NCBI RefSeq assembly: GCF_023091745.1
Contig: NC_068915.1
Span: 31,302,001 to 31,366,000, forward strand
DNA: 64,000 nucleotides
DNA from: Budorcas taxicolor
Taxonomy: Eukaryota; Chordata; Mammalia; Artiodactyla; Bovidae
Direction of reading: 5' to 3'
This document shows, in pieces, positions 1-11,795 of this stretch (its first letter is position 1; the number at the start of each line of letters is the position of its first letter). Under the pieces are notes generated by a model. That model was given only the letters and a program-made list of their open reading frames with translations, was not told the DNA's origin and did no database searches. The position numbers were made by a program, and so were the translations under genes.

Positions 1-205
1 TCCCCCATCCCTGGGAATCTCCAGGCAAGAACACTGGAGTGGGCTGCCATTTCCTTCTCCAATGCATGAAAGTGAAAAGTGAAAGTGAAGTTGCTCAGTC
101 GGGTCCGACTCCTAGCAACCCCATGGACTGCAGCCTACCAGGCTCCTCTGTCCATGGGATTTTCCAAGCAAGAGTACTGGAGTGGATTGCCATTGCCTTC
201 TCCGA
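1..205 (-). repeat. Bov-A2 SINE, cut by window edge
   Basis: Two Bov-A units lie in minus orientation. The right unit has the core with the paired 'ccaggctcctctgtccatgg' and 'gagtactggagtgg' blocks, and the GAAAGTGAAAAGTGAAAGTGAAG linker lies between the units. The left end is lost at the window boundary. Short open frames here are SINE translation only. Confidence 0.9.
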
Positions 206-570
206 ATACTTTTACCAATAAGATATTTTGGGATAGTTTTGTTGTAATCAAGAATTTTGGGAAAATAAACAAGAGGATGATAATTAATTATATATTTAAT
301 AAAATACTTTAATCTTGTACTTGCTGAAATTCCATTACAAATGGAATCATGTGGAAAATTTTAAATTTGAACTACTAATTTAACTGAGTCAGTTTGCAGG
401 AATCTAATATATGCAGATATGTGCACAGCAGAATATCCTCAGTGTCCATTCTCACCTGTGGATGAAATCTTTTAAAGGTTTTCCCTTTTCTTTATTCTGT
501 CTTGTTATCTGCATTTATAACCCAAAGGTAGATGTGAGTTTCAAGGAAATGAGCAGAGTGTGGAACTAGG
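206..570. other. Unique AT-rich sequence, no feature seen
   Basis: No recognisable repeat, RNA gene or credible coding frame between the two SINEs. Confidence 0.5.
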
Positions 571-761
571 TTTTCAGTTTAGTTGCTGAGTCGTGTCTGA
601 CTCTTGAAACTCCGTGGACTATAGCCTGCCAGGATCCTCTGCTTACGGGATTTTCCAGGCAAGAATTTCCTTCTTCAGGGGATCTTCCCAACCCAGGGGT
701 TGAACCTGGGTCTCCTGTACGGCAGGCAGATTCTTTACCAACTGAGCTACCAAGGAAGCCC
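571..761 (-). repeat. Bov-tA SINE
   Basis: A diverged tRNA-derived ruminant SINE in minus orientation. The Bov-A body is at the left and the tRNA-like head is at the right, ending in the complement of GGGCTTCC(T)TGGTAGCTCAG near 761. The box B-like GGTTCAACC stretch is visible at about 700-710. Confidence 0.9.
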
Positions 762-888
762 TTATTATGATTTGGAGACCAATGGAAAAAAGCACAGCAA
801 AGACAGCTGAGAGGACATAATTAGATAAAACAAGTACAATTTAATGACTAGGCACGCATTTGATTTTGTGTTTTGTACCAAGCAAGAT

Positions 889-1078
889 GGGGCTTCTTAG
901 ATAGTTCAGTGGTAATGAATCTGCCTGCCAATTCAGGAGACATGGGTTCGATACTGGGTTGGGAAGATCTGCTGGAGAAGGAAATGATAACCCACTCTAG
1001 TATTCTTGCCTGGACAGAGGAGCCTGGTGGGCTATAGTCCATGGGGTTGCAAAGAGTCAGACATGACTGAGTATGCAC
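889..1078 (+). repeat. Bov-tA SINE
   Basis: Plus-oriented copy starting with a degenerate GGGCTTC head. The box B-like GGTTCGATACT is followed by the Bov-A body with 'gagcctggtgggct' and the 'agagtcagacatgactgag' end. A small deletion around 1010 removes part of the body. Confidence 0.9.
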
Positions 1079-3135
1079 CCACCAAGGAATAAATAGACAT
1101 AAAAATGGAAAGGAGTTGGCTATAAAGTGACTAATTTTCTTCAAGGAAATTTATCTCCTAAGAGCAAAGCAGATGTTAATCTGGGAACCATTTCAGCTTA
1201 ATTTCCAGGCTTGTAAATTTTTCCTAATTTGTCACAATCAGTATCATTGAGACTAGGTCTGAACAAAACAACAGCTATAACCAAAAAGACATTGGGAAAT
1301 GCAAGTGAGATCAGAAATGTTTGTCCCTTTTTAGATTGAACAGTATTGCTTTCCTTGCTTTCTCTCTCTCCCAGTGAAAAGATGGAAACCCAAAGAAATA
1401 GAAGTAGGTCAGTAATTTATATCTAGCCCAGTTCCTGATTACTGAATTTTGAAAATAATTATTTGGGGAATTTAAGCATAGCTGGCTTAGAATTAGTAGA
1501 CTTTAAAGAAAAGCAAAGGAAAGGGTAAACTCTGGTGGATCCTTCCTTCTCTTTACTGCCTTTATTTCTTGAAATAAAGAAGACTAGAGTGGGAGATCTT
1601 TTACTAGCATTCCTCATGATAATGTTTCTAAGAAAAATCATAAGCCCACCTACCCTGTTTTCTTTTAAACTGCTATTAAAACTTATTTTAAAAATCATAT
1701 ATAACAACATCAGGCCAGTTTCTTTGCACAACAGCTTTTTACCTGAACTACTAGACATCTCATGGGGAAAATATTTTGCTACTGAAGAAGAAACTTGATT
1801 TTACCTGGATAATTCATCCCTTGCCCTGGGCTGACAGCGAGAGGGCCAAGCTCTCCATATGTTGAACAACATTCCACAATGGCATAAGCACACAGACAGG
1901 TTTGTGGCTGTTGCTACTTGTTTCTATGTCAGAGAGGGGCATTTTCACTTCTCAAAACTTTCCTGGACTTTTTCTTTTTTGTCTATATAGATTTTGCTGA
2001 TCTATGGCAGCATAGCAACATAAGTTTTGTGAGATTTAACGAGTACTTATAAAGACATGAAATCTTTTCCCATAGATTGTGCATGATCCTTTCTCTAAAA
2101 AGCGGGGGGGGATTTCCTTAAAATGGTCCTACATCTGAGGTCCTGTGAGATCTTAATCAGTCAACCTGGGTTTAGAACCCATCACAATCATGTCATTAAA
2201 TAAGCCTCTATTTATAAATAGTATAAATTCTCCTCCACAGGATGTGAATTGCCAGATGTCCCAAACTCTAGTATACTCCAAAATCTCTCATTAATATTCT
2301 TCCTAGACTGAAGTTCTCATTATTAAATCCTTTATTTGACTCAGACTAAATAGGTAGGAATGTTGTCCACCTAGGGCTACTGTGTAAAGGGAAACATAGC
2401 CTATATATAAGATACATAGAATAGGTAAAATTTTGTTCAAATCGTAATCCATTTGTCTTTTATCCAGCCTGTGTAACAATGAGTGTTCTGGAGTGTGGAA
2501 GCCTGTACCAAGTTATGTGGAAAACTAGTCATCTTCTTCACCACACACTGTAAGGAAAAGTTAGTTTACTAAATTGAGGCCAACAGCAGGATGAGCTCCA
2601 AGCCCAGCTCTCTACTGAATATTTGATCTTACTGAAATCAAAGAATCAGAGAACTGTGAAATAATTGGTCCACCTTCAAACCAATCCATTTTCCAAGTTT
2701 TTTGAGGAGGTAAGAAGTTGTCCTGTTTGAATGTAAAGTCTTTCAAAAGAAAACCTCCAACAGCAGCTCCTGTATAATAAATCTTCCTGGTGGGAGAATC
2801 TTTCCTATTCCCTAATGGAGTCTGGAGCCACTATAAACCTAACCAAAAAGAATTATCGAGAAGTTAAGACCCATGGGAAAAATTCCCTACAAGAAAGCCC
2901 AAGTGCAATATTTCTTTGATGGCAAAATTATAACCCAGAATTTCTTCAAACTGAGTAATGTAATTTAACAAATTTTCTGATTAGCATATGACTGAATATA
3001 ATCTGTAATAGTGACATCTGGTGGCTTTTATTATAATGGTGTTGGCCTCTTTTGTACAAAGCCATGCCATAATTAAATAGAATTATAACATGGCTTTGTG
3101 CATGACAAAATAAAAATACATATTTGCCTTTTACC
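1079..3135. other. Unique intergenic sequence
   Basis: About 2 kb of AT-rich DNA without a recognisable repeat. Overlapping frames of 87 and 99 codons on opposite strands near 1459-1798 have no domain-like character and are probably chance. A short G run sits at about 2104-2110. Confidence 0.5.
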
Positions 3136-3146
3136 ATAGTATTCCT

Positions 3147-3931
3147 AACCTCAGATATGCAGATGACACCACCCTTATGGCAGAAAGTGAAGAGGAAGTA
3201 AAAAGCCTCTTGATGAAAGTGAAAGTGGAGAGTGAAGAAGCTGGCTTAAAGCTCAACATTCAGAAAACTAATCATGGTATCTGGTCCCATCACTTCATGG
3301 GGAATAGATGGGGAAACAGTGGAAACGATGTCAGACGTTACTTTGGGGGGCTTCAAAATCACTGCAGATGGTGACTGCAGCCATGAAATTAAAAGATGCT
3401 TATTCCTTGGAAGGAAAGTTATGAGCAACCTAGATAGCATATTCAAAAGCAGACATTACTTTGCCGACTAAGGTCCGTCTAGTCAAGGCTATGGTTTTTC
3501 CAGTAGTCATGTATGGATGTGAGAATTGGACTGTGAAGAAGGCTGAGCGCCGAAGAATTGACACTTTTGAACTGTGGTGTTGGAGAAGACTCTTGAGAGT
3601 CCCTTGGACTGCAAGGAGATCCAACCAGTCCATTTTGAGGGAGATCAGCCCTGGGATTTCTTTGGAAGGAATGATGCTAAAGCTGAAACTCCAGTACTTT
3701 GGCCCCCTCATGCAAAGAGTTGACTCATTGGAAAAGACTCTGATGCTGGGAGGGATTGGGGGCAGGAGGAGAAGGGGACGACCGAGGATGAGATGGCTGG
3801 ATGGCATCACTGACTCTATGGATGTGAGTTTGACTGAGCTCCGGGAGTTGGTGATGGACAGGGAGGCCTGGCGTGCTGCAATTCATGGGGTCGCAAAGAG
3901 TTGGACACGACTGAGCAACTGAACTGAACTG
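3147..3931 (+). mobile_element. BovB (RTE-type) LINE, 5'-truncated, with TSD
   Basis: This is the last part of a BovB element, starting inside the reverse transcriptase at the YADD catalytic motif (about 3155) and running through the C-terminal ORF region to the CTGAA-type tail at 3915-3931. The 11-bp direct repeat atagtattcct flanks it exactly at 3136-3146 and 3932-3942. It is therefore a complete target-primed insertion truncated at its 5' end. Frames of 65, 65 and 153 codons (3177-3922) are pieces of one broken ORF. They carry the recognisable 'SNQSILREISPG' and 'GRPRMRWLDGITDSMDVS' blocks, separated by frameshifts around 3270-3470. Not functional. Confidence 0.95.
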
Positions 3932-3942
3932 ATAGTATTCCT

Positions 3943-5319
3943 TCTAAACTGGGTACATATTTTTGCCTGTTCACAAGTTTGAAACTTTCAGATAAGAGTT
4001 TCCAATTTTGTATTTTAAACTTAAGCTTTCTGTCCCTCTACCATGAATTTGCTGGCTTTAAACGTGTGTGTATTTAGCTTTCACTCATTTTCCTCGTGTT
4101 GATGAAGTATGGGCTCAGACTGGCACACTCTTTCAGAGCTGCTTCTGTCACTCACAGTAGCTGAAACCCCAGGCCGTCTGGAATAAATTTAATTCCTTGC
4201 CCTCTTGAGCTCCACCAGGGCTAAATGGAGAGAGAAAGGTGACGAGGTGAACCTCGGTTTTGCGCTCAGGGTGTTTAATAATGACCTTGATTTGTCCATG
4301 TGCACTTCACCCCCCACCCTCCCCGTCATGAGGGCTAGCAACCCTAGCAACCCTGAAAAACTTTCCAAACACAAAGAGACAACTATGAGAACAGATGTAT
4401 AACCGACAAAGATTCTTTGAGAAATTATGTTCTAGCTCCATAGAGTTTTTAAATACTATCCTTCAACTTGCACTTTTTCCCACTGATTGGAAAGCAGTCA
4501 GGAGACTGATCTCTTTGGCAGTTCCCATTTCTTAAACTTCTCTGACAGTTGCTCTTTTTGTAAATGCTGGCTGATAGAGAACTCCTGTGATAACGGTCTA
4601 TCATAAAGGGACTTTTAACCTTGTGTTTTCTATCCTTTGGGCACTCAGATAACTTATATTAGATCGTCTAGTTTAATTTGCACTGTTGAGTCTAGAAAAG
4701 AAATGTGGTTCAAGTAGCAACAATTGCACTTGTGTGTGCAAGTTGAAGATGATCTAAGCATCAGGCCAAACTGGTGATGTTTCTGATTGTAATGTGTTAT
4801 ATTTAACTATATTCCAGTAAGCACATTCACTGGCTTACTTCAGGAAGCTGCAATTTCTGCTTTCTTTCTTGCTGTCTGTCAGGGCGTGTTACTTGTGGTA
4901 GATGCACTTACCAAGAGAAACACTGTATTGAGAGTTAGAGAAACAAACTATATATTCCAGCAACTGAATTGCATGTTAACAGTGAGGTCCTGTTTCCACA
5001 GCACTACATTGTGACTGTTTTCAGGCAAAGAGAATACTAGATACAGATGCCATTTTGTAAATAGGCCATGCTGTGGAGTTCAAAGACTAAATCAATACTA
5101 ATAAGTCATTTTATTATCTCTTAATCCTTCTTAAAGATAAGGAATTCTTTTTCTAGGTTTATCTAATCTGTGAAATACTGGATGAGGATTAGTATCCATC
5201 GCCTGTTTACATCAGTTCCCATAAAAAGCAGAAGACTCCTTGACGGAATTTTCCAGCCTGATGAACCACCTAAAATTCCCCAGTTGACAATTCCATGTTT
5301 CTACTAACCTCCAGACTGT
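3943..5319. other. Unique intergenic sequence
   Basis: No recognisable repeat or coding gene. Two short opposed frames near 4189-4402 look like chance. Confidence 0.5.
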
Positions 5320-5808
5320 AATCAACTATCCTTTGACTGGATGCCTGGTGGACATCTCAAACTTAACATGTCCAAAGAGTTTCTGATCTGCCCACCAAAG
5401 CATCTTCTCTCATAGAGCCCACCATCAGAGGAAATGGCCTCTTCATTCTTCTAGCTGCTTGCACTAAAGTGTTCTCCTTGACTTCTTTTCTTCTCTCATA
5501 TCCATACCCAATCCAGTCCATCAGTGAATCTGTTGGTCTTTCTCCATCAAAATAGACCCTGATTTAATCGCCCTTTACCACTCCATCATTATTATCTCTG
5601 CCCAAGCCACTATTTTCATTTGTCTGATTATTCCTCTCATTGTATGTAATCTCATATGTAATCTCATTACTAGGTAATCTCGTTTAAAAGGAGAAGACTC
5701 CTTTTAAGATTAATTTCTCATGCCAAGTCAATTCTGACAATTTCCTAGGAGGCTCTAGATGGTCTGATTCCTTCTCTCCTTCCTTTATCTCCCACTATGG
5801 TCTTCTCT
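5320..5808 (+). repeat. L2 LINE, upstream part of split copy
   Basis: Old LINE-2 sequence in plus orientation. It matches the end of the L2 reverse transcriptase ORF at 5340-5560 ('ggacatctcaaacttaacatgtccaaa' type block, residues like LNMSK, then the PVAQARNLGV region). It is interrupted by a Bov-tA at 5809 and resumes at 6035. Confidence 0.75.
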
Positions 5809-6034
5809 GGGCTTCCCAGGTGGCACTAGCAGTAAAGAACCTGCCCTTCAATGCAGGAGACATAAAAGGCGTGGGTTCAGTCCCTCAGTCGGGAAGATCC
5901 CCTGGAGGAGGGCATGGCAACCCACTCTAGTATCCTTGCCTGGAGAATCCCACGGACAGAGGAGCCTGGCTGACTATAGTCCATAGGGTCACAAACAGCT
6001 GGACACAACTGAAGCGACTTGGCACACATGCATG
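5809..6034 (+). repeat. Bov-tA SINE nested in L2
   Basis: Plus-oriented SINE with the GGGCTTCCCAGGTGGC head, tRNA-like part and Bov-A body. It splits the L2 copy. Flanks 'tggtcttctctgg' and 'tgatcttctttgc' resemble a decayed TSD. Confidence 0.9.
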
Positions 6035-6495
6035 TGATCTTCTTTGCTTAGGCTCTAGCAAGCTGGCCTTCTCGCTTCTCCCAGACTCCACCACCCTGCT
6101 GTTGCTTTGGGGCCTCTGACCTTTCTCTTCCCTCTGCCTGGAACATCTTTTCCCCAGAAATCATTTTTGCTACCTCTCTCATTTCTTTCCGGTTTTTGTT
6201 GAAATCTCATCATGTCAGTGAGGCTCTCCCTATCCATTCCTACATATGATTCTTTCTCTATCCATCCTTGGGCTTGCCATCTTCTTGCTCTGAATTTTCC
6301 TCCATTTATCCCCAAATGACATATATATGTGTATATATATAAAACTTATGTCTTTGTTCATTATTTATCTCCACTCATTTCCTATAATATAAATTCCATG
6401 AGAGACTGACAACTGTTTTGTTTACTGCTGTATTCCCAGCACATAAAACAGTGCCTCAAGCATAGTAAAAACTCAATAAAAACTCAATAAATGAT
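6035..6495 (+). repeat. L2 LINE, 3' end
   Basis: Continuation of the L2 copy. The 'cctctgcctggaacatctttt' block is at about 6133. The 3'UTR block 'actgctgtattcccagcaca' follows at about 6425, with 'acagtgcctcaagcatagtaaaa' and an imperfect duplicated 'actcaataaa' end. It reaches the normal L2 3' terminus. Confidence 0.8.
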
Positions 6496-6840
6496 TATCT
6501 GTAGCTGCATCACACAACACAATTCCTCAAAAGAAAGAACTTTTTCTCTGATTAGCTGGGTGTGTAGCGTCATGTTTCTGATTAAAAACAAAATAAAACT
6601 ATTGTTGGTGTCATAGAGCTTGAAAACTACTAAATTCACCGCATTACATTTCTTTAGTAAATGAGGACCAGCCTAGGGATTTATGAATTGATAACTATTC
6701 CATTCTGTCTTTATGTCTATTGACTTCAAGAAATACTTAATGAAATGAATCTTCTGCCTTCTTGTTGAGAGCAAGCAAAGATTGACTTGCAAACTGGATA
6801 TTACTTTTGTTGTTTCAATGCAGTACTGCCTCACAGAGTA
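6496..6840. other. Unique intergenic sequence
   Basis: No recognisable repeat or gene. Confidence 0.45.
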
Positions 6841-6845
6841 GAAGT

Positions 6846-7235
6846 CAGTCATTCCAGTTATCTATTGCTGTATAAGAAATCACTATAAAACGTTAATTTG
6901 CTCGTAAATCTCAATTGGGGAAAGACTTGGCAGAAGCAGCTTATCTCTGTTACACTTAGCATCACCTAGACTGGCTGAAAGACTGGGGCTGGACTCACCT
7001 AAAGGCTCACAGTTGACTTCAAGACCTCAGCTGAGGCTCTCATCTGGAACACGCTGACATGCCTCCACAGCTGTTTTGGGCTTCCTCACCACAGGGTGGC
7101 TGGGTTCCCAGGGTAAGCATTCCCAAGAGAAAAACGCAGGCAGAAGTCGAATCACCTTTTGTGAATCGGCCTTAGAATATCATGCAATGTCACTTTTGCT
7201 GCATCTCTTTGTCAAAGCTATCGTAAAGGCCTGTC
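6846..7235 (-). repeat. MaLR/MLT1-like LTR relic
   Basis: The opening 'agttatctattgctgtataa' is the reverse complement of the usual 3' end of this old mammalian LTR class. 'ggctgaaagactggggctgga' further in fits the same consensus. It is heavily decayed, and the class assignment is from memory. The same family lies in opposite orientation at 8853-9385. Confidence 0.5.
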
Positions 7236-7489
7236 TGATTTCAACGTAGAAAGAGATTCTCCCTCCTGATGCGGAGCTGGTAGGATTCTGAAAGAACAGT
7301 TGGGAGTAGGAATATAGCTATGGTCATTTTTGGAACATGCAAACTGTCACAGGTGTTACAAGGCATTTGAGGTGATTTTGGCTCTTCATTGACTAAAATG
7401 AGATTCCTTTGGCAGAGCTCATAGAGAACATGTAGGATTTCCATGTTGTCTTTCAAATGATCTGTAGTATAAAGAGGGTAGGGTGGGAG

Positions 7490-7515
7490 TTTTATTTATT
7501 TATTTATTTATTTTG
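7490..7515. repeat. (TTTA)n simple repeat
   Basis: About six tandem TTTA units precede a T-rich tract that leads into the L1 copy. Confidence 0.85.
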
Positions 7516-7611
7516 GAATAAGTTTTGTTTAATGAAACTTTTGTTTTAGTTAAACATGTGTAAGTATACAAACACACAGGTATACTGTATTACAATGTAA
7601 AAACATATTTC

Positions 7612-8852
7612 TTTTTTAATTTTTTATTTTTTAAAATATAAATTTATTTATTTTAACTGGAGGTTAATTACTTTACAATATTGTATTGGTTTTGCCATAC
7701 GTCAACATGAATCCGCCACAGGTATACACGTGTTCCCCATCCTGAACCCCGCTTCTTCCTCCCTCCCTGTACCGTTCCTCTGGGTCGTCTCAGTGCACCA
7801 GCCCCAAGCATACAGTATCATGCATCAAACCTGGACTGGTGATTCGTTTCATATATGATATTATACGTGTTTCAATGCCATTCTCCCAAATCATCCCACC
7901 CTCGCCCTCTCCCACAGAGTCCAAAAGACTCGTCTACACATCTGTGTCTCTTTGCTGTCTTGCATACAGGGTTATCATTACCATCTTTCTAAATTCCATA
8001 TATATGTGTTAGTATACTGTATTGGTGTTTTTCTTTCTGGCTTACTTCACTCTGTATAATAGGCGCCAGTTTCATCCACCTCATCAGAACTTACTCAAAT
8101 GTATTCTTTTTAATGGCTGAGTGATACTCCATTGTGTATATGTACCACAGCTTTCTTATCCATTCATCTGCTGATGGACATCTAGGTTGCTTCCACGTCC
8201 TGGCTATTACAAACAGTGCTGTGATGAACATTGGGGTACACGTGTCTCTTTCAATTCTGGTTTCCTCGGTGTGTATGCCCCGTAGTGGGATTGCTGGGTC
8301 ATAGGCAGTTCTATCTCCAGTTTTTTAAGGAATCTCCACACTAGTCTCCATAGTGGCTGTACTAGTTTGCATTCCCACCAACAGAGAGTGGGAGAGTTCC
8401 CTTTTCTCCACACCCTCTCCAGCATTTATTGCTTGTAGACTTTTGGATCGCAGCCATCCTGACTGGCCTGAAATGGTACCTCATTGTGGTTTTGATTTGC
8501 ATTTCTCTGAAAATGAGTGATGTTGAGCATCTTTTCATGTGTTTGTTAGCCATCTGTATGTCTTCTTTGGAGAAATGTCTGTTTAGTTCTTTGGCCCATT
8601 TTTTGATTGGGTTGTTTATTTTTCTGGAATTGAGCTGCAGGAGTTGCTTGCATATTTTTGAGATTATTGTCAGTAGCTTCATTTGCTATTATTTTCTCTC
8701 ATTCTGAAGGCTATCTTTTCACCTTGCTTATAGTTTTCTTTGTTGTGCAGAAGCTTTTAAGTTTAATTAGCTCCCATTTGTTTATTTTTGCTTTATTTCC
8801 AATATTCTGGGAGGTGGGTCATAGAGGATCCTGCTGTGATGTTATGTCAGAG
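7612..8852 (-). mobile_element. Ruminant L1 LINE, 5'-truncated
   Basis: An L1 3' region in minus orientation. The poly(A) is seen as T-rich DNA at 7612-7660. It is followed by the short 3'UTR with 'tacaatattgtattggttttgcc', then the ORF2 C-terminus, read on the minus strand between about 8075 and 8690. Recognisable residues are MANKHMKRCSTSLI, KCWRGCGEKGTL and WWECKLVQPLWR...WRFLKKL. At least one frameshift separates the two ORF2 pieces around 8362-8425. The 5' truncation is near 8852, inside ORF2. Dead copy. Confidence 0.9.
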
Positions 8853-9385
8853 GGTGGTAGTTTTAAAATATATCCACAAATCTTTTACAATCTTCCTACT
8901 CTGTTCCCTCCTCTTAAGGGGATAGTGTGGCTTTAGAGACTCACTCATAATCAGTACCATTCAGCAGAAGTGCTGTTTTGTGAATTCCAAGGCAGCTCTT
9001 ACCTTTGTCACTGGAACACTTGTGTTTGGAACTGTGAGCTGCCATGTAAGAAACTCAACTATCCTTAGGCCTCTATGCTGTGCAGAATCCAAGGCCATGC
9101 TCAGGAGACCTTGCATAGGTGTTGCATAGGTTGGCAGGGCAGCTGAGATCCCAGCTGACAGCCAGTATCAAATGCCAGTCCCAAGAGTGAGCCATCTTGG
9201 ATGTCCAGCCCAGGGGGGCCTTGATAGCTTTGGCCCCACCTACCTCTGATCCAACCACATGGGAGACCCCAAATGAGAACTGACCAGCCAAACTCTTCCA
9301 AAGTTTTTGATCCACAAAATCATGAGCAAAATAAAATGACTGTTTTATACCACCAAGTTTGGTGTAATTAGTTATTTAGCAAAAA
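8853..9385 (+). repeat. MaLR/MLT1-like LTR relic
   Basis: Plus orientation. The block 'gcagctgagatcccagctgacagccag', then 'gagccatcttggatgtccagccc', and the end 'ccaccaagtttggtgtaattagttatttagcaa' follow the order of the old LTR consensus. It starts exactly where the L1 ends. Short minus-strand frames at 9073-9315 are not coding. Confidence 0.55.
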
Positions 9386-11547
9386 TAACCAAACAGGTAG
9401 GGACAATGGCCAAGAGAATCCAACTTTTATTCAAGAGCTAAAAGTATATTCTTCAGTTCTCCATTTGCTATATAAAACATAGGTTGGTTTCAGTGGTTAA
9501 ACTTTTTATTATTATTTTGTAGAAAAATAATTTTAAAAAGAGAGGGAAAAGATCTTCAAATTATTGAATCATCAATCCTAAACCTTTACAAAATTGTGAA
9601 CATGCTGGACTCTGCGCATAAACATAAGGACTCTTTTGCAAGAAAGTCACACTCTATAGTTGGAGAACATCTTCAAAGTGTATTGAGTTCATAATTGTAA
9701 TTAAAGTGAACTGCTTAATATTTTAAGGGCTTTGTTGTAATAAATCTGTACAACTTTTTTGATTATCAATACTTATCTATAAATGTATACCTTATTATAC
9801 TCTCTTAATGTTAGTATTGAAAGTCACCCTTCTGTTAGATCCTTGAAAAGGTTAGAACACTAGTAAATGTTAATAAACTTTTAAAAATGACACCCTTTCA
9901 CATACAACGAAGCAACAATGAAATGCGTGTACAAGTTAGAGAAATATTGGAGTGGCAGACTGGAAAAATGAAACATAATTTAAGAAGAAAATAAAAGTAA
10001 AAATTAGCTCAAAAAGTTGACCTGTTTCTGCTGATGAAAAATTACCAAAAAAATCATGGTAGCAACATACATATTTTCTCTTCTTCATTGTTTCTCATTC
10101 AAGGCTGGAGTATTATTAGCTCTACAAAATTTTTTTCTGTGTACAAACTTGGCATTTATTTATTTAACTTCTTTCTTGATAGAGCAGAGACAAGGGTGTC
10201 ACCAGAAAATACTGCAATTAAGAGAACGCCTTCCTCCCGGTGTGCTTGTAAATACTCCTGCCTTCTAAGAATTGTGGATTGGGTGTGTTCAGAGCAAATC
10301 TCAATTGTTATAGCTATTAAAAATAAAATCAAGTACATAGGGACCCAACTTCTTTAAAATTAGAGGGCAACTATATATTTCAGTAAATATGATAGAAACA
10401 CCACAAGACTCAAGAAAAATAAATGTTCATATTTCATCTTTAAAAACTTTTTTTACTATGATTAACTTTTCACATATGACTCTATTTGAGCCTCCCGTCC
10501 CTTTAAAAACACTTTCTGTGTTTGACCTTCAGACATAAAATCCAGCTTCTGTGAGAACTTTGAGGTCATTGTGTTACTTTGGGGATGGAGCTAAAATGGT
10601 TTACAATTTCAGCTCCGAATCGTGATCGTGATGGTCTGTGTGTGTGCCTGCACGTGTACGCCTGCCTGTGTGGGTAAATAAGAACCATGCCAGACAACAT
10701 AAAACCTTCACTGGAGAGAGGTCCTGAATCTGGTTTGGCAAATCAGGATGCCACTGCGTATGAGGGTATTACTTACACGGGCGGCAGCTGTTCCGGTGAC
10801 TCTACCGTTAGACACATTGGCTAAGCAGATTCTGAAGCCAGTGGTAAACAAGTGTCTCAGAGATACATCCTTACAACGGCACATGTTTAGCCTTTGACGC
10901 ACTACAATGGGTGTCCCACATCGGCTTTCTTCTTCTTCAGGTTTCCTGCAGCCCCCCTGACTGTCCCTGTCACCCAGAGCCAGATGGGAAGTGAGAGCTC
11001 AGCTGATCCACCTCTTTGTGGTGGAAACCCCCAGAGCTTCAGCTCCAGGCTACAGGTTACCGAAGCCGTCATGAAAAATTCAGAGCTGATATTAGCAAGT
11101 CTGCTGAAAGTAAAGCGTGTGTCACATTATCTACCCTGCCTTTCAGTTAATAGTAAAACTACTGTCGCCAAAAGAAGAAATGTAGACTTGCTGTGCTTGT
11201 GTTCAGAGCTGCTTGTGTTGTGCTATGCAGACACAGAAATAAGAAGAAAGACGCTGTGCAAAGCAAAGACGGAAAGATCAGACAGTTGAATTACTGAGAA
11301 TCCTAGAGCATAAGAATAGAAGAGCAAACTGGGAGGAAGCGGCCTCTTAATACTCGAAGCGAAATATGGGAACATTGCCGAAGTCCCCGTTCTGTAGCCT
11401 CATTAAATAATTAAGCATGTCTGTAATTATTTTATATGCACATTATTTCTATATTTATCCAGTAATATATATACTTCATGAAAGTTCTTTTAATTAAAAA
11501 TGATAAGCCTATAGAAAAATGCAATATATTCAAAATTAATTGCTAAT
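9386..11547. other. Unique intergenic sequence
   Basis: About 2.2 kb of mostly AT-rich sequence. 10620-11340 is less AT-rich and has scattered CpGs. A 131-codon frame at 10894-11289 shows no domain. No repeat recognised. Confidence 0.45.
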
Positions 11548-11795
11548 TAATTTATTAAACGCTTACTATGCTCTAAGAACCACTCTGAATACTTTCCCTG
11601 TATTCTCATTTACTTCTCACAACAAGCCAGTAAGGTAGGTACTATTTATTGTTAAACACCATTTTATTGATTAGAAAACTGAGGCCCTAGAAGGTTCATT
11701 GACTTTTCCCTGGTCATGTAATAAGTGGCAGATTTAAATGCAGGCAATCTCTCTCCAGACCCTGTATACCTAACCAGTACTCTATCACTAACTGT
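11548..11795 (+). repeat. MIR SINE
   Basis: The order fits MIR: 'cgcttactatgctctaagaac', 'ctcacaacaagccagtaaggtaggtactatt', 'gaaaactgaggccctagaaggtt', 'gtaataagtggcagattt', 'gcaggcaatctctctccagacc'. Confidence 0.85.

Noticed and set aside
1535..1798. 87- and 99-codon opposed frames
   Set aside because: Overlapping on both strands in AT-rich DNA without domain features.
10894..11289. 131-codon plus-strand frame
   Set aside because: No recognised domain and no splice or neighbour context.
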